Positions 1 through 7,295 of a DNA stretch of 19,327 nt are shown here, piece after piece. Origin of the DNA: Bacillota bacterium (lineage in GTDB: Bacteria; Bacillota; Peptococcia; Peptococcales; Peptococcaceae). How positions within the stretch are numbered: position 1 is the stretch's first letter; every line of letters starts with the position of its first letter. The notes below the pieces were generated by a model, which was not told the DNA's origin, made no database searches, and saw nothing but the letters and a program-made list of their open reading frames with translations. Location of the stretch: contig JAEZVS010000016.1 of NCBI GenBank assembly GCA_023443145.1, positions 1-19,327 on the forward strand, read 5' to 3'. The position numbers were made by a program, and so were the translations under genes.

Positions 1-638
1 TGAGCACGGTGCTTTCATTGAAAGATTTTGATGACCGTTTCCTCACCTTTGTCACCCGTCGGGGTCAAGTGAAGAAAACGGCAATTAAAGAATACGACAC
101 CAACCGCAAAGACGGAATTTTGGCCATGAAAATGTCTGACGATGATGAATTGATGAGGGTGGTTCTCACATCCGGAAACGACGAACTGATATTGGTGACT
201 GCCGGTGGTCAAGCCATACGTTTTCATGAAAAAGATGTGCGCCCCACTGCGCGCAATACGTCCGGTGTGAAGGGCATGGATATTGCCGATGACGACACTG
301 TGGTGGGCATGGATAATGTTCAATCGGATGCTTCTCTTTTGGTGATCACCGAAACAGGTCATGGCAAACGCACCGGTCTTTCTGAATATCACTTACAAAA
401 ACGCGGCGGCAAAGGGGTTTTGACCATTCGATTCGGCAGAAACGGCAGCCGCTTGGCGTCATCAATGGTGGTGCGAGACGGCGAAGAAGTGATGGTCATT
501 TCTCGAGAAGGCACGTTGATTCGCTTCTTTAGCAACGACATATCAAAAATTGGCCGGGCTACCCAAGGGGTCACCATGATGCGCCTGGATGATGGTGATG
601 AAGTGATCGGTATGGCGCGTATTTTAGAGGATGAGTAA
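1..638 (+). CDS. gyrA: DNA gyrase subunit A, C-terminal part (5' end outside window)
   Basis: The frame is open to the left window edge, so only about the last 212 residues are visible. They form the C-terminal beta-pinwheel of a type IIA topoisomerase subunit, which wraps DNA so that the enzyme can introduce negative supercoils. Repeated blades with basic turns are seen (VTRRGQVKKT, VTAGGQAIRF, ITETGHGKRT, ISREGTLIRF). The motif QKRGGKG, encoded at 396-416, is a GyrA box; that heptapeptide separates GyrA from ParC in this family. The protein ends in an acidic tail (ILEDE). A strong hairpin terminator overlapping a parS site follows about 105 bp after the stop. The GTG at position 9 is not the start. 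In this phylum gyrA usually lies in dnaA-dnaN-recF-gyrB-gyrA near oriC, so oriC is probably upstream (inference). Confidence 0.96.
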   Translation, partial: STVLSLKDFDDRFLTFVTRRGQVKKTAIKEYDTNRKDGILAMKMSDDDELMRVVLTSGNDELILVTAGGQAIRFHEKDVRPTARNTSGVKGMDIADDDTVVGMDNVQSDASLLVITETGHGKRTGLSEYHLQKRGGKGVLTIRFGRNGSRLASSMVVRDGEEVMVISREGTLIRFFSNDISKIGRATQGVTMMRLDDGDEVIGMARILEDE

Positions 639-743
639 ATCCGGATGCCGTCCATTCATACAAGCAAATCGGAAGAGTGCCGTCAATGTGTTGTGGGATG
701 AAGTAATGGCAATATGTGCTCCGAACGATCGTTGCTGATTTTT

Positions 744-785
744 GCCCTGCGCCGGTGTTTCACGTGAAACGGCGCGGGGCTTTTT
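744..785 (+). terminator. gyrA terminator with parS in its upper stem
   Basis: The arms 744-753 and 771-780 pair over 10 bp with a single G-U. A 3-nt bulge (754-756) follows, then the arms continue as the self-complementary parS core GTTTCAC/GTGAAAC (757-770). A run of five T (781-785) follows. This is a long, GC-rich intrinsic terminator for the + strand, placed between gyrA and mnmE. Confidence 0.8.
756..771. other. parS: parS site 1 (gyrA-mnmE gap)
   Basis: The sequence TGTTTCACGTGAAACG matches the Bacillus-type parS consensus TGTTTCACGTGAAACA at 15 of 16 positions; only the last base differs. It is the binding and loading site for ParB, encoded downstream in this window. It lies within the gyrA terminator hairpin. 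Confidence 0.93.
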
Positions 786-911
786 ACATAATATGTGTAT
801 GTTGCTGTTGTGGTGTGCGTTTATCTGCTAAAAGAAAGTTTCGTATCAATCATGCACCGAGGGGTGCTTGTCTTGAGATCTGCAAGTTTGTTCATTGAAG
901 GGGAGTCCAAG

Positions 912-2297
912 ATGTTAGAAAACGATACCATTACCCAGATTGTCACAGCACCGGGTCGAGGGGCTGTGGGCATTGTACGCTTGTCGGGTGATGACGCTTT
1001 GACCATTGCTCAAAAAATCTATGATGGTCAGAGTAGGCTGACTGAGGCGGCAAGCCATACCATTCATTACGGCTGGGTGTGCCGTCCCGATGGTACGCGG
1101 GTGGATGAGGCACTCTTTATGGTTATGCGCGCCCCCCGTTCTTATACAGGCGATGATGTTGTGGAAATTCAGTGTCATGGAGGATCGGTGGCCACCGGAG
1201 AAGTGCTTCGATTGACCATGCTTGCTGGAGCGCGGGCAGCGGAGTCCGGTGAATTTACACGTCGTGCTTTTTTAGCAGGAAAACTGGATTTTACCCAGGC
1301 GGAAGCCATTATGGACTTGGTCGATGCCCGCACCTCGGAGCGTTTGGCGTTGGCAGCCAATCAAAAAGGCGGCGCACTGCAAGAAAAAATTGAGAGCGCT
1401 CGTGCCGATGTATTGGCCCTTATCGCCTACATTCAAGCCGATATTGATTATCCGGAAGATGATATTGAGCGTCTTACAGAAAATGAATATGTGGTGCGTG
1501 CCCAAAAAATTGAAGAGAAATTGCGTGCCCTCATTGCCAGCAGCGCTCGAGGACGGCTTTATCATGAAGGATTGGTGGTGGCCATTTTGGGGCGGCCCAA
1601 TGTGGGTAAGTCCAGTTTATTTAATGCGCTGGCAGGGCGAGAATCGGCCATTGTCACGAATATTGCCGGAACAACCCGCGATGTGGTGCGTGAAGACATC
1701 CAATTAAACGGCTTTCCCATTCGCATGTGGGATACAGCCGGTATAAGGGAAACAGACGATGTGGTGGAAGCCATCGGCGTGGATCGCGCCCGTGCTGCGG
1801 CTCAAGAGGCGGACGTGGTGATTTATGTGATGGATGATGCCTGTGATAAAGCATCTTTCAAACAAGATCATGACATGATCAAAGAATTGAAAGCCTCTTC
1901 GCTCATTGTGGTGCGCAATAAAATGGATTTGGTGGATGACGCTGAGGCGGCAAAAAACAAATTCATCGAGGGTTTTACATCTCCCCCTCTTCCTATATCT
2001 GCCAAGACAGGACAGGGTATTGATGTTTTAAAAGATCAGATGCTGGCTATAGTGCAGGATCAGGCGCCTATGAGTGCCGACGGTTTTTATGTCACCAATT
2101 TGCGCCATTTGACGCATCTCGAATCTGCCGCCGACGACTTGGCACAGTTTCAGCGTGATGTGATGGCTCAGATACCGCCGGATCTTACTGTCATTGCTTT
2201 GCAACATGCTTGGGATGGGTTAGGTCTTATCACCGGGGCCACCGCAGCCGATAATCTCTTAGATGAAATATTTTCCAAATTTTGTTTGGGTAAGTAA
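912..2297 (+). CDS. mnmE: tRNA-modifying GTPase MnmE
   Basis: A 461-residue K+-activated GTPase that acts with MnmG to install the (carboxymethyl)aminomethyl group at C5 of wobble uridine U34 in tRNAs, using methylene-THF. The N-terminal folate-binding domain begins NDTITQIVTAPGRGAVGIVR. The G domain shows GRPNVGKS (227-234), GTTRD, DTAG (274-277) and NKMD (336-339). The protein ends FCLGK, with the conserved catalytic-region Cys at 458. The start at 912 is chosen because AAGGGGAG lies about 7 nt upstream and the length equals the family norm. An in-frame ATG at 795 has no ribosome binding site and would add 39 unrelated residues. parS sites flank the gene on both sides. Confidence 0.97.
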   Translation: MLENDTITQIVTAPGRGAVGIVRLSGDDALTIAQKIYDGQSRLTEAASHTIHYGWVCRPDGTRVDEALFMVMRAPRSYTGDDVVEIQCHGGSVATGEVLRLTMLAGARAAESGEFTRRAFLAGKLDFTQAEAIMDLVDARTSERLALAANQKGGALQEKIESARADVLALIAYIQADIDYPEDDIERLTENEYVVRAQKIEEKLRALIASSARGRLYHEGLVVAILGRPNVGKSSLFNALAGRESAIVTNIAGTTRDVVREDIQLNGFPIRMWDTAGIRETDDVVEAIGVDRARAAAQEADVVIYVMDDACDKASFKQDHDMIKELKASSLIVVRNKMDLVDDAEAAKNKFIEGFTSPPLPISAKTGQGIDVLKDQMLAIVQDQAPMSADGFYVTNLRHLTHLESAADDLAQFQRDVMAQIPPDLTVIALQHAWDGLGLITGATAADNLLDEIFSKFCLGK

Positions 2298-2375
2298 AAG
2301 CTGCGTGTGTGCGGCCGTATTGCTTTACAAGGCCATATATTATTTGTACAACACTTAATGAAAGAAAGCGGCTTT

Positions 2376-2391
2376 TGTTTCACGTGAAACA
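2376..2391. other. parS: parS site 2 (mnmE-mnmG gap)
   Basis: A perfect 16/16 match to TGTTTCACGTGAAACA, a full palindrome, lying in the 204-bp gap between mnmE and mnmG. It is a ParB loading site. Confidence 0.96.
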
Positions 2392-2501
2392 TCTTTGCTG
2401 TTTAAAACAGATTCAATAGGTTTCTAAAAAAGAGCAACCAATTTCGATAAGCCACCTTATTAGCCGAGAAGACATGAAAGATATGTTAGGAGAGACAAGT
2501 T

Positions 2502-4382
2502 TTGAGTAAAAAGCGACAATATGACGTCATCGTGGTGGGTGCAGGTCATGCCGGCATTGAGGCGGCTCTGGTTTGCGCGCGCCGCGGCTTGGAGACGCTT
2601 ATGGTCACGGTGAGCATAGATCATGTGGCGTTGTTGCCGTGTAATCCTTCCATTGGCGGGCCCGCTAAGGCACATTTGGTGCGGGAAGTGGATGCCTTGG
2701 GCGGCGCCATGGGAGAAGTGGCCGATCAGGCACACATTCACATGCGCATGCTCAACACCGCCAAGGGTCCGGCGGTGCATAGTCTGCGCGCCCAGATGGA
2801 TAAAGACCTTTATCGTCGATTGATGACACAACGCATTCAATCGACTCCGCATTTGGATTTAAAAGAGATCATTTGCGAAAAGCTTTTGATCGAAGACGGG
2901 CGTGTGGCCGGGATGGTTGATCAAACCGGCGGTCAATGGCAAGCAAAGGCGATTATTTTATGCACAGGGACTTATTTAAATGGCGAGGTGGTGATCGGCG
3001 ATTATGTGCGGCCAAGTGGGCCCAATGGACAAATTGCACCGCAAGCTTTGTCGCACCATTTGCGTGCCCTCAACTTGCCCCTTCTACGGTTTAAAACCGG
3101 AACGCCCCCACGAGTAGATGCCCGAACGGTTGATTTTTCTAAAATGGAACGCCAGGATGGCGACGATGAGCCACGCTATTTTTCTCATTGGCATCATGTG
3201 CCCAACAATTTGCCGCGTATGGCCTGTCATATGACGTATACCAGCGCTCAAACGCATACCCTCATTCACGAGCATCTGCATTTGAGTCCTATGGCGCAAG
3301 GCTTGGTAACGGCCACACCGCCAAGGTATTGTCCCTCCATTGAAGATAAAATCGTCCGCTTTAGTGATAAGAGCCGGCACCAACTTTTTATTGAACCTGA
3401 AGGTTTAGAAACCACCGAATGTTATATTCAGGGTTTTGCTACCTCCTTGCCGCAGACGGTGCAGGATGAACTGGTGCAATCACTGCCGGGATTAGAGAAC
3501 GCTGAAATTGTGCGTTATGGTTATGCCATTCAATATGATCTTATTGATCCCACTGCTCTCCATCCGACGCTGGAAGTGAAAGAAGTGCCCGGTCTCTATT
3601 GCGCCGGACAAATTAATGGGTCATCAGGCTATGAAGAAGCGGCGGCGCAAGGCATCATGGCCGGCATTAATGTGGCGCAGGCCTTAAGCGGCGGTGAACC
3701 GGTGATTTTGGGCCGGCATGAAGCATATATTGGCGTTTTAATTGACGATTTGGTGACCAAGGGCACCAATGAGCCGTATCGCATGCTCACCAGCCGCAGT
3801 GAATTTCGGCTTCTCCTGCGCCAGGACAATGCCAATTTGCGGCTTACGCCGTTGGGACGCAACCTGGGGCTTATCGATGATGAAAAATGGCAGGCCTACG
3901 AAGAAGAAGTGGCGGCTGTGGAAGCGGAACTGGACCGTCTCAAAGAAACGTTGGTACCGGCTGCGGATCAAAAGGTGAATGAATTTTTGGAAGCAACGGG
4001 CAGCACAGCCTTAAAGCAATCCATTTATGCCCTTGAGTTGTTGCGCAGGCCGGAAGTTCATTATCGGGATTTGGTTCAACTGGGCTATGGGAATGGGTCC
4101 CTTCCTCCGGAAGTGACCAATGAAGTGGAAACCATGACCAAATATGCCGGGTATATCGCCAAGCAAAAAGACCAGGTGGCACGCATGGCGAAGTTGGAAG
4201 AAAAAGAATTGCCGCAGGATATAGACTATGCGGCCGTTCGCGGTCTGCGGACCGAGGCGGCTCAAAAGCTCGCGAATATCCGTCCTTCTACGGTGGGTCA
4301 GGCCAGCCGCATTTCCGGCGTGAATCCGGCGGATGTATCGGTGCTTTTGGTGCATTTGGAGCAACGCAGACGCTGGTCGTAA
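2502..4382 (+). CDS. mnmG: tRNA uridine-5-carboxymethylaminomethyl(34) synthesis protein MnmG
   Basis: A 626-residue FAD protein and partner of MnmE in wobble-U34 modification. The Rossmann motif GAGHAG (13-18) binds FAD. The family signatures CNPSIGG (47-53) and GPAKAHLVREVDALGG follow, and the second signature, SSGYEEAAAQGIMAGIN, is present. The region DDLVTKGTNEPYRMLTSR is typical MnmG, and the C-terminal helical tail (TVGQASRISGVNPADVSVLL) is the known MnmE-binding region. The start is TTG at 2502, with AGGAGAG about 8 nt upstream and the expected N-terminus SKKRQYDVIVVG. Its length matches the family (about 620-630 residues). parS sites lie on both sides. Confidence 0.97.
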   Translation: MSKKRQYDVIVVGAGHAGIEAALVCARRGLETLMVTVSIDHVALLPCNPSIGGPAKAHLVREVDALGGAMGEVADQAHIHMRMLNTAKGPAVHSLRAQMDKDLYRRLMTQRIQSTPHLDLKEIICEKLLIEDGRVAGMVDQTGGQWQAKAIILCTGTYLNGEVVIGDYVRPSGPNGQIAPQALSHHLRALNLPLLRFKTGTPPRVDARTVDFSKMERQDGDDEPRYFSHWHHVPNNLPRMACHMTYTSAQTHTLIHEHLHLSPMAQGLVTATPPRYCPSIEDKIVRFSDKSRHQLFIEPEGLETTECYIQGFATSLPQTVQDELVQSLPGLENAEIVRYGYAIQYDLIDPTALHPTLEVKEVPGLYCAGQINGSSGYEEAAAQGIMAGINVAQALSGGEPVILGRHEAYIGVLIDDLVTKGTNEPYRMLTSRSEFRLLLRQDNANLRLTPLGRNLGLIDDEKWQAYEEEVAAVEAELDRLKETLVPAADQKVNEFLEATGSTALKQSIYALELLRRPEVHYRDLVQLGYGNGSLPPEVTNEVETMTKYAGYIAKQKDQVARMAKLEEKELPQDIDYAAVRGLRTEAAQKLANIRPSTVGQASRISGVNPADVSVLLVHLEQRRRWS

Positions 4383-4387
4383 AGCGT

Positions 4388-4403
4388 TGTTTCACGTGAA
4401 ACA
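4388..4403. other. parS: parS site 3 (mnmG-rsmG gap)
   Basis: A perfect match to TGTTTCACGTGAAACA starting 6 bp after the mnmG stop codon. The palindrome extends by one base each side (4387-4404), and a run of A follows on the + strand. It is a ParB loading site. Confidence 0.96.
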
Positions 4404-4576
4404 AAAAAAGCATTTTGTTGAAGAGAAAACGATATGGAGGACGGCCCTTCATTGTAAAAAACCATGTGCAAGCGCCTACAACAGCCGGTGCATCACGCTG
4501 AGGCGAAATGGATTGGTGGCATTTTTTGCCGCAAGAGCATGTTGGTCTCATAAATTTGTAGAAAGGAGCCTTCTAT

Positions 4577-5281
4577 ATGACTGTCGGCAACATTTTATCG
4601 GTCTTTCGGACCTACAATCTTTCAATTTCGACAGAACAGGCACAATGCTTTCATATATATTTGCATCGTCTTCTAGAAGTCAATCAACAAATGAATCTCA
4701 CCGCCATCACCAACCCTGAAGATGTGTTGCGCCGTCATTTTCTGGACTGTGCGCTTTTGTTGAGGGATGTGCCTAAGGACGCGCAGCATATTTTGGATAT
4801 TGGAAGCGGCGCCGGTTTTCCGGGCATGGTTTTGGCTATATTACGTCCCGATTGGCAGATCACCTGTATGGATGGTTTGGATAAGCGGGTGGTTTTTTTA
4901 TCCGCCCTTGCTGTAGAACTGAATCTCATCAATGTTCGTGCGATCCATGCGCGTGCGGAAATGTTGGCCAGAGACAGTGCCCATCGGGCGCAATATGATG
5001 TGGTCACCAGCCGGGCGGTCAGTGATTTGTCGCGGCTTTTAGAATGGTCGGTACCTTTTTTGCGTATGGGCGGATCGGTTCTGGCGATGAAAGGTCCTCA
5101 TGTCCGCGACGAAGTGGCCTCGGCCCAACGGGCAGCCGAGGTGTTGGGCGCGTCGCCGGCAAGGCTGCGCTTTTTTGAAGTATCGGGTGAAGCTCGGTCC
5201 GTGGTCCGTTACGACAAAATATTGCCCACTGCTGATCGTTTTCCTCGACAGCCCAAAGCGATTCGAAGCCGTCCTCTTTAA
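4577..5281 (+). CDS. rsmG: 16S rRNA (guanine527-N7)-methyltransferase RsmG (GidB)
   Basis: A 234-residue SAM-dependent methyltransferase that makes m7G527 in the decoding region of 16S rRNA; loss of this family gives low-level streptomycin resistance in several bacteria. The pre-motif NLTAITNPEDVLRRHFLDC begins at residue 40. The SAM-binding loop LDIGSGAGFPG covers about 73-83, and the TSRAVSDLSRLLEW segment is typical of the family. The start is ATG 4577 after AAAGGAG (4562-4568). The last codons and stop lie inside a 30-bp palindrome (5265-5294) that probably acts as the terminator, so the C-terminal residues (KAIRSRPL) are partly dictated by that structure. Gene order mnmG-rsmG-parA is the classical one. 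Confidence 0.96.
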   Translation: MTVGNILSVFRTYNLSISTEQAQCFHIYLHRLLEVNQQMNLTAITNPEDVLRRHFLDCALLLRDVPKDAQHILDIGSGAGFPGMVLAILRPDWQITCMDGLDKRVVFLSALAVELNLINVRAIHARAEMLARDSAHRAQYDVVTSRAVSDLSRLLEWSVPFLRMGGSVLAMKGPHVRDEVASAQRAAEVLGASPARLRFFEVSGEARSVVRYDKILPTADRFPRQPKAIRSRPL

Positions 5282-5294
5282 AGAGGACGGCTTC
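5265..5294 (+). terminator. 30-bp perfect palindrome containing the rsmG stop codon
   Basis: The two 15-base halves, 5265-5279 and 5280-5294, are exact reverse complements, centred in TTTAAA. The rsmG stop TAA is 5279-5281. T-rich sequence (TTCTTTGTTT) follows, so it can serve as a terminator, although the T-run is interrupted. parS site 4 begins 2 bp later. Confidence 0.6.
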
Positions 5295-5296
5295 TT

Positions 5297-5312
5297 TGTT
5301 TCACGTGAAACA
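5297..5312. other. parS: parS site 4 (rsmG-parA gap)
   Basis: A perfect 16/16 match to TGTTTCACGTGAAACA, 218 bp upstream of the parA start and directly after the rsmG palindrome. It is a ParB loading site and could also let ParB influence transcription of its own operon (inference). Confidence 0.96.
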
Positions 5313-5503
5313 GCGTCCGGTCAATATAAGAAACCGCCTTTATGGTACAGATCTTTTTCCCTTGAAAGATATATTATGCACGTGGATGGCTTTAAAAAAA
5401 TGTCTTTCTTTAAAAATGAACATTTTATGTTTTTGAGGCCTGGTGAAGCCCTCTGATTCTGCCGCCATTCATAAATTTACTTTTATTGATAAGGAATTTT
5501 CGT

Positions 5504-5509
5504 TATAAT
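5504..5509 (+). promoter_or_regulatory. Candidate -10 box of the parAB promoter
   Basis: A perfect TATAAT lies 22 bp before the parA start codon, in an AT-rich stretch after the rsmG terminator. No good -35 at 16-18 bp spacing is visible (only T-rich TTTTAT around 5481), so the exact promoter is uncertain. Confidence 0.45.
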
Positions 5510-5530
5510 GAAGGCAATGAGGTGATCTCA

Positions 5531-6298
5531 ATGACGAATGTAATGGCTGTGGTCAATCAAAAGGGCGGGGTGGCGAAAACCACCACTGCCGTGAATTTGG
5601 CAGCGGCTTTAAAAAAACGAAAACAAAAAGTGCTTTTGATGGATTTTGATCCTCAGGGCAACGCAGGCAGCGGTCTGGGTGTACATGTGGACGAAGGCGC
5701 CCCCTCTCTTTATGATGCCCTTATCGGCGAGGCCGGTCTCTTAGATATTTTAGTGCGCGGCAAAAAATTGGTACCGGATGTGCTGCCGTCTACGGTGGAT
5801 TTGGCTGCGGCCGAACTGGTGCTGAGTGACCGGGAAGATCGGGCCTTTGTGTTGCGCCGGCTCTTGGCGCCCATATTGGCGGTTTATGATTATGTAATCA
5901 TAGACTGCCCCCCTTCTTTGGGTATTTTGACGGTGAACGCTCTCACTGCCGCCAATCGTCTATTGGTGCCTATTCAATGCGAGTATTATGCCCTGGAAGG
6001 CTTAAGTCAGCTCATGGATACCATTGCACGCATTCAGGAAACCACCAATCCCGATTTGGAAATCGGCGGCATTTTAATGACCATGCACGATGCACGCATG
6101 AAGCTTTCCCGTCAGGTGGTGGATGAAGTACGCCGTGCGTTTGGTCCTAAGGTGTTTCAAACGGTTGTCCCTAGAAATGTAAAACTTTCGGAAGCACCCG
6201 GTTTTGGTCAGAGCATCATTGAATATGAACCCCTTTCAAAGGGTGCGCGGGCCTATATGGCTTTGGCGAAGGAGGTTTTGGATCGTGACAAAATCTAA
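5531..6298 (+). CDS. parA: Chromosome-partitioning ATPase ParA/Soj
   Basis: A 255-residue ParA-family ATPase (B. subtilis Soj has 253). It binds DNA non-specifically as an ATP dimer and works with ParB-parS in origin segregation; in Bacillus it also regulates DnaA. The deviant Walker A box KGGVAKTT occupies 11-18, with signature Lys11 and catalytic Lys16 at the same numbers as in Soj; Ala replaces the usual Gly15. The Walker A' region is MDFDPQGN (Asp40) and the Walker B-like segment is YVIIDCPPSLG. The start ATG 5531 has GAGGTGATC just upstream; a longer frame from 5486 lacks such a site and overlaps the TATAAT box. It overlaps parB by 14 nt, indicating translational coupling. There is no noc gene between rsmG and parA, unlike B. 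subtilis. Confidence 0.96.
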   Translation: MTNVMAVVNQKGGVAKTTTAVNLAAALKKRKQKVLLMDFDPQGNAGSGLGVHVDEGAPSLYDALIGEAGLLDILVRGKKLVPDVLPSTVDLAAAELVLSDREDRAFVLRRLLAPILAVYDYVIIDCPPSLGILTVNALTAANRLLVPIQCEYYALEGLSQLMDTIARIQETTNPDLEIGGILMTMHDARMKLSRQVVDEVRRAFGPKVFQTVVPRNVKLSEAPGFGQSIIEYEPLSKGARAYMALAKEVLDRDKI

Positions 6299-7295
6299 AG
6301 GCGGTCTGGGCAGAGGCTTGGAGGCGCTGATTCCTAATTTTGCACCGGCAGAAGAAACGCCGGTCGTTGAAAAACCGAAAAAAAAATCTGCACAAAGGAA
6401 GAAAACAACCAATAGAACTTCTCCTAAGAAGGCAAATCGGTCTTCTATAGAGGACATGTCTTCTAATATGGCTACAGAAGAAATTCTATATTGCCCGGTG
6501 TCGTCCATTCGCCCCAATCCGGATCAGCCGCGGCGTCATTTTGACGAAGAGACGCTGGCGGAGCTTTCCGCTTCCATCAAGGAAAATGGCATTTTATCGC
6601 CGCTTTTGGTGGTGGCCATGGACGAAGGTTACATGCTCGTGAGCGGCGAGCGCCGTTTGCGTGCCGCTAAGTTGGCCGGATTGGATCAGGTGCCTGTGTT
6701 GGTGCGTGACATGGACGATCGGGATCGAGCCAGGCTGGCGCTGGTGGAGAATGTGCAGCGCAGCGATCTGTCGGCCTATGAAGAAGCCCAAGCCTACGAG
6801 CATTTGATGCGCGCGTACGGATATTCTGCTGCCGATTTGGCCGATCGGGTGGGCAAGAGCCGTCCGTATGTGGCCAATTTGGTGCGGCTTTTACAGTTGC
6901 CTCAAGAGGTGTTGACTCTCTTGGCTGCGGGAGAAATCAGTGCCGGCCATGCGCGGGTGCTCCTCCGTCTGGAAGATGCCGGCCTGCAACGAGATTTGGC
7001 AAAAGATGCCGCTGACAGCGGTCTATCGGTGCGGGCTTTGGAAGCGGTGGTGGCGGATCTTTTATCCACCGACTGGCCGGAAGTAGAAACAAATGTTTCT
7101 GAACATATCACCGAAGTGCAGGCCCACACACGGAGCCATAATCGATGGCAACCGGTGGCCATGCAACTTTCAGAAAAACTACAAACAAATGTGCGAATTA
7201 CAGGGAGCGGCAAACGGGGACGTCTCACCTTGGAATTCTATGGTGAAGAAGACTTGATGCGTCTTTTTGATGTATTGGGTATAGAACTGAGATGA
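6285..7295 (+). CDS. parB: Chromosome-partitioning protein ParB/Spo0J
   Basis: A 336-residue CTP-dependent DNA clamp that loads at parS and spreads. The N-terminal GLGRGLEALIP (7-17) is the ParA-ATPase-stimulating peptide. The CTPase core has NPDQPRRHF (78-86), GERRLRAAKLAG (121-132) and ENVQRSDLSAYEEAQAY (155-171). A helix-turn-helix follows at about 181-202 (SAADLADRVGKSRPYVANLV), then a C-terminal dimerisation domain. The linker between the ParA peptide and the core is long and lysine-rich (about residues 20-66), making the protein some 50 residues longer than Spo0J. GTG 6285 is chosen because AAGGAGG (6269-6275) is 9 nt upstream and the peptide starts at the conserved motif. Its targets, the four parS sites, lie just upstream. 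Confidence 0.96.
   Translation: MTKSKGGLGRGLEALIPNFAPAEETPVVEKPKKKSAQRKKTTNRTSPKKANRSSIEDMSSNMATEEILYCPVSSIRPNPDQPRRHFDEETLAELSASIKENGILSPLLVVAMDEGYMLVSGERRLRAAKLAGLDQVPVLVRDMDDRDRARLALVENVQRSDLSAYEEAQAYEHLMRAYGYSAADLADRVGKSRPYVANLVRLLQLPQEVLTLLAAGEISAGHARVLLRLEDAGLQRDLAKDAADSGLSVRALEAVVADLLSTDWPEVETNVSEHITEVQAHTRSHNRWQPVAMQLSEKLQTNVRITGSGKRGRLTLEFYGEEDLMRLFDVLGIELR

Noticed and set aside
852..867. Small GCACC/GGTGC hairpin upstream of mnmE as a regulatory RNA structure
   Set aside because: A 5-bp stem without T-run or conserved context is expected by chance.
795..911. An in-frame ATG giving mnmE a 39-residue N-terminal extension
   Set aside because: It has no ribosome binding site and the extension does not resemble MnmE, while ATG 912 has AAGGGGAG and gives the normal length.
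5378..5458. A 26-codon frame upstream of parA
   Set aside because: No ribosome binding site, very short, and it lies in the AT-rich promoter and parS region.
5486..5530. A longer parA start
   Set aside because: The extra codons overlap the TATAAT box, and the downstream ATG at 5531 has GAGGTGATC and aligns with Soj numbering.
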